A DNA stretch of 16,985 nucleotides, from NCBI GenBank assembly GCA_903907305.1, contig CAIVNT010000157.1:1-16985 (forward strand), in the 5' to 3' direction. The notes below the pieces were generated by a model, which saw only the letters and a list, made by a program, of their open reading frames with translations, was not told the DNA's origin and did no database searches. Numbering within the stretch: position 1 is the stretch's first letter; each line of letters opens with the position of its first letter. Source of the DNA: an uncultured Ignavibacteriota bacterium (GTDB lineage Bacteria; Bacteroidota; Ignavibacteria; UBA10030; UBA8401). Shown here piece by piece: positions 15,333-16,985 of this stretch. The position numbers and the translations under genes are program-made.

Positions 15333-15848
15333 TTATGCCGCTGCGTTCGTCTCTTGCTGACGCCGTTCGAGGATTTTATAATAGACCGCCATAACAATCC
15401 ATGGATTCTTATCTATCAATTCCGATTCATGTTCGATCACAACATTCAAGGAGCTTTTCCACCAGGATACACGTTTCAGTGAGACCAATTTTACTTTTTG
15501 CTGTGAATGGATCTCATTCACCGATTTCCAAACAGATTGGACGTACACGATCCGTTCACCGTTTGGAAGCTCGAACATCCCGCCGCTGCGCCATTTTTCG
15601 GGAATAAATTTTGCGAACGGCAACTGATCGAACTGTTTTTTGATCTCCAGTCCCGATCTCCATATGCTCGGTTTGCTCAATTCCCATTTCTCGCCGAATC
15701 CTTCGATCACCGCTTTCGTCCCGAACATTTTCGGATATGTCATTGTGCAGACGATCTCTTCGCCGGCGCACAGATGATAGACACGCTTCCAGATGGAAGG
15801 CTGGTCAAGACGCAGGGTGTCGTTCTTATATTGAGAAAGTGTTTTCAT
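15333..15848 (-). CDS. Trp-rich protein of unknown function between SPFH and RHH genes
   Basis: A 171-residue protein from ATG 15848; a TTG two codons upstream is possible. I do not recognise a named family. It has eight tryptophans, and W(K/R)(S/R) occurs five times (Trp20, 63, 86, 107 and 130), with PSIW repeated at 17-20 and 60-63, which hints at internal duplication. There is no signal peptide or conventional membrane helix. The body looks like a series of beta strands (EEIVCTMTYPK, ERIVYVQSVW, KVKLVSLKRVSWW, LNVVIEH), ending in one hydrophobic helix (149-160, PWIVMAVYYKIL) followed by charged residues. Many strands closed by a hydrophobic C-terminal helix is the layout of Tubby/LURP-one/scramblase-like barrels, so that fold is a guess worth testing. 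Its place between a membrane SPFH protein and an RHH protein suggests that the three work together. Confidence 0.82.
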   Translation of the reverse strand: MKTLSQYKNDTLRLDQPSIWKRVYHLCAGEEIVCTMTYPKMFGTKAVIEGFGEKWELSKPSIWRSGLEIKKQFDQLPFAKFIPEKWRSGGMFELPNGERIVYVQSVWKSVNEIHSQQKVKLVSLKRVSWWKSSLNVVIEHESELIDKNPWIVMAVYYKILERRQQETNAAA

Positions 15849-15860
15849 GCTCAAATAAAT

Positions 15861-15893
15861 AGCGAACCGTTCACTATGAGTGAATGGTTCGCT
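15861..15893 (-). terminator. Hairpin after the SPFH gene (terminator or attenuator)
   Basis: A 14-bp stem AGCGAACCGTTCAC (15861-15874) / GTGAATGGTTCGCT (15880-15893) with one mismatch and a 5-base loop. On the minus strand it is followed by ATTTATTT, a loose U-rich tail, and lies 11 bp after the SPFH stop and 12 bp before the ATG of the 171-residue protein. It should lower expression of the two downstream genes relative to the SPFH gene, or protect the 3' end of a processed SPFH message. Confidence 0.7.
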
Positions 15894-15904
15894 TAAGGTT
15901 TTGG

Positions 15905-16780
15905 TTATTGATATAATGTTCCCGTATTGATCACCGGTTGTACTTCGTGATCCGACACTAAGGCAACCATCAGATTGTTCACCATTGTCGCTTTTTTGTC
16001 TTCGTCCAATGTAACAATATTCTGTTCTGAGAGCATACGAAGCGCGTCCTGCACCATTCCCACGGCACCTTCAACGATCTTCTTCCGCGCTGCAATGATC
16101 GCCTGTGCCTGCTGTCGGCGCAGCATCGTCTGCGCTATTTCCTGAGCGTAAGCAAGGTGACTGATGCGCGCTTCGATGATCTCCACCCCCGCTACCTGGA
16201 GTCTGGACTGCACTTGTTTCGTCAGCGATTCTGCTATCTCCGTCGGATTTCCTCGAAGAGAAGCTTTATCGTCCTCGTGTGAATCATACGGATATTCGGA
16301 CGCCAATGCCCGGATCGCTGTTTCGCTTTGGATGGCTACGAACTGTTCGTAATTCTCAACATCAAATAACGCGCGGGCTGAATCGATCACGCGATAGACC
16401 ACCACGGCGCCGATCTCGATCGGATTTCCGTGAAGATCGTTCACTTTTATCCGCTCGCTGTTGAAGTTGTGAATACGAAGTGAGACATGCTTCTTGGTAA
16501 CAAAAGGATTCGCAAAAAAGAATCCCGCATCGCGTACTGATCCGACGTACTTACCGAACATCACCAGTACCCGCGCTTCGTTTGGCTGCACGATAAAGAA
16601 TCCGCTGAAGCTCAGGAAGTTCGCGATCACCAGAGGAATGAACACGATCAGCATTGCCGGCAGCTCAAGCCGTATCATCATCACCAGCCAATAGATATTA
16701 AAAATTGATAACGCCAGGATCGTGAACAGCATAAGATAACCATTCATCTTTTTGGCGCTTTTTTCAACGATATTCTGCAT
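15905..16780 (-). CDS. SPFH/Band 7 domain membrane protein
   Basis: A 291-residue protein from ATG 16780. Two hydrophobic segments at the N-terminus (14-36 and 41-64) anchor it in the membrane. An SPFH (stomatin/prohibitin/flotillin/HflK) domain follows from about 62: IVQPNEARVLVMFGKYVGSV, GFFFANPF, HNFNSERIKVNDLHGNPIEIG, VVVYRVIDSARALFDVENYE, and the later helix AQEIAQTMLRRQQAQAIIAAR that starts a coiled coil (about 205-235). The C-terminus continues with a helical VEGAVGMVQDALRMLSEQ and a short tail. SPFH proteins oligomerise into large cages or microdomain scaffolds on membranes. This one lacks the long flotillin coiled coil, and no NfeD or HflK/C partner is nearby, so it is a distinct subgroup. 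It heads an operon with the 171-residue protein and the RHH protein. A G-rich ribosome binding site and a dyad-bearing promoter region precede it. Confidence 0.93.
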   Translation of the reverse strand: MQNIVEKSAKKMNGYLMLFTILALSIFNIYWLVMMIRLELPAMLIVFIPLVIANFLSFSGFFIVQPNEARVLVMFGKYVGSVRDAGFFFANPFVTKKHVSLRIHNFNSERIKVNDLHGNPIEIGAVVVYRVIDSARALFDVENYEQFVAIQSETAIRALASEYPYDSHEDDKASLRGNPTEIAESLTKQVQSRLQVAGVEIIEARISHLAYAQEIAQTMLRRQQAQAIIAARKKIVEGAVGMVQDALRMLSEQNIVTLDEDKKATMVNNLMVALVSDHEVQPVINTGTLYQ

Positions 16781-16787
16781 AACAAGT

Positions 16788-16796
16788 CCCCCCCTT
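16788..16796 (-). promoter_or_regulatory. G-tract ribosome binding site of the SPFH gene
   Basis: On the minus strand the site reads AAGGGGGGG, with seven consecutive G, ending seven bases before the SPFH ATG. It is a strong Shine-Dalgarno match, but made from a homopolymer, which can vary in length by replication slippage and so shift the spacing to the start codon. Confidence 0.6.
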
Positions 16797-16799
16797 TTT

Positions 16800-16827
16800 G
16801 ATATTGTAATGATATCATATTAATATC
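16800..16827. promoter_or_regulatory. Interrupted palindrome, candidate operator of the SPFH operon
   Basis: A 28-bp dyad with one centre: outer arms GATATT (16800-16805) and AATATC (16822-16827), and the perfect inner palindrome ATGATATCAT (16809-16818). Eleven of 14 positions per half match. It overlaps the candidate -10 box and lies 19-47 bp upstream of the SPFH start. Tandem half-sites of this kind suit a ribbon-helix-helix tetramer, and the operon encodes one, but AT-rich dyads also arise by chance. Confidence 0.5.
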
Positions 16828-16837
16828 GTAAATGCAA
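16809..16837 (-). promoter_or_regulatory. Candidate promoter of the SPFH operon
   Basis: On the minus strand TTGCAT (16837-16832) and TATCAT (16814-16809) are 17 bp apart, a fair match to sigma-70-type -35 and -10 boxes (the -10 has one mismatch, the -35 three). The consensus used by this organism is unknown, so the call is tentative. Confidence 0.35.
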
Positions 16838-16899
16838 GAGAAAAGTTTCAATTAAATTTTTTGTTTTTCGCTAAAATACACTTTTTACATGATGATTTT

Positions 16900-16939
16900 T
16901 AAAAACAACGATCCCCGAATTCTTTCAAATTCGGGGATC
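16900..16939 (-). terminator. Rho-independent terminator of a minus-strand transcript from beyond the right edge
   Basis: A perfect 12-bp GC-containing stem GATCCCCGAATT (16910-16921) / AATTCGGGGATC (16928-16939) with a 6-base loop. On the minus strand it is followed by GTTGTTTTT (down to 16901). It should therefore end a minus-strand unit whose gene lies outside the window, and it separates that gene from the SPFH promoter. On the plus strand only a poor T-rich tail follows. Confidence 0.75.
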
Positions 16940-16959
16940 TGGAATTTCTTTGTTTCAAT

Positions 16960-16980
16960 AGGGCAACCGTAAGGTGTCCT
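16960..16980 (+). other. Small stem-loop with GTAA tetraloop at the window edge
   Basis: AGGGCAACC and GGTGTCCT pair through eight base pairs with one wobble and one bulged A, closing a GTAA (GNRA-type) loop at 16969-16972. It lies 20 bp from the terminator at 16910-16939. It could be part of a structured RNA, or simply the end of a coding region running on the minus strand past the window edge. Not identified. Confidence 0.3.
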
Positions 16981-16985
16981 GTGGG

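Noticed and set aside
15068..15397. 109-codon minus-strand frame over the RHH gene
   Set aside because: It overlaps the RHH gene in another frame and is basic low-complexity sequence; the RHH frame matches a known fold.
15136..15848. RHH protein plus 171-residue protein as a classic toxin-antitoxin pair
   Set aside because: The 171-residue protein shows no toxin motif (RelE, PIN, MazF or HicA type), and the pair shares an operon with an SPFH gene; not excluded, but not supported.

Overview
The window looks like ordinary chromosomal DNA from a member of the Bacteroidota/Ignavibacteriota (FCB) part of the tree. This is inferred, not proven. The clues are a YebC protein of the Bacteroidota-like N-terminal type, a HEAT-like protein of a kind I associate with that group, a family GH97 glycosidase (abundant in Bacteroidota), and a compact MCE transporter operon (mlaE-mlaF-mlaD) without mlaA/B/C beside it. 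No mobile element, CRISPR array, tRNA or rRNA gene was seen.

Left part (1-2078): the 3' end of a Y-family DNA polymerase (DinB-like), then a small unrecognised lipoprotein. A repeat element and a strong terminator follow, and the lipoprotein gene converges on yebC (minus strand). A 272-bp divergent interval (1807-2078) separates yebC from the next block; I could not define a convincing promoter in it.

Middle part (2079-12320, all plus strand): a very large soluble hybrid-free histidine kinase (10 PAS domains, one GAF-like domain, HisKA, HATPase) overlaps by ATGA with a HEAT-like repeat protein. Next come a secreted GH97 glycosidase of the inverting, Ca2+-dependent type, a SlyD-type prolyl isomerase overlapping a DUF2238/YjdF membrane protein, and a stand-alone HDOD protein.

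Right part (12432-16780, all minus strand): mlaE-mlaF-mlaD encode a lipid (MCE) ABC transporter. Upstream of them lies a three-gene operon: an SPFH/Band 7 membrane protein, a Trp-rich 171-residue protein of unknown function, and a 60-residue Arc-like ribbon-helix-helix protein. This trio is the best candidate for an uncharacterised system. Its promoter region holds a 28-bp interrupted palindrome over a plausible -10 box, and a hairpin separates the first gene from the other two. The far right edge carries the terminator of a minus-strand transcript that enters from outside the window.

Both convergent gene junctions in the window (lipoprotein/yebC and HDOD/mlaD) contain a copy of the same short palindromic repeat in opposite orientation.
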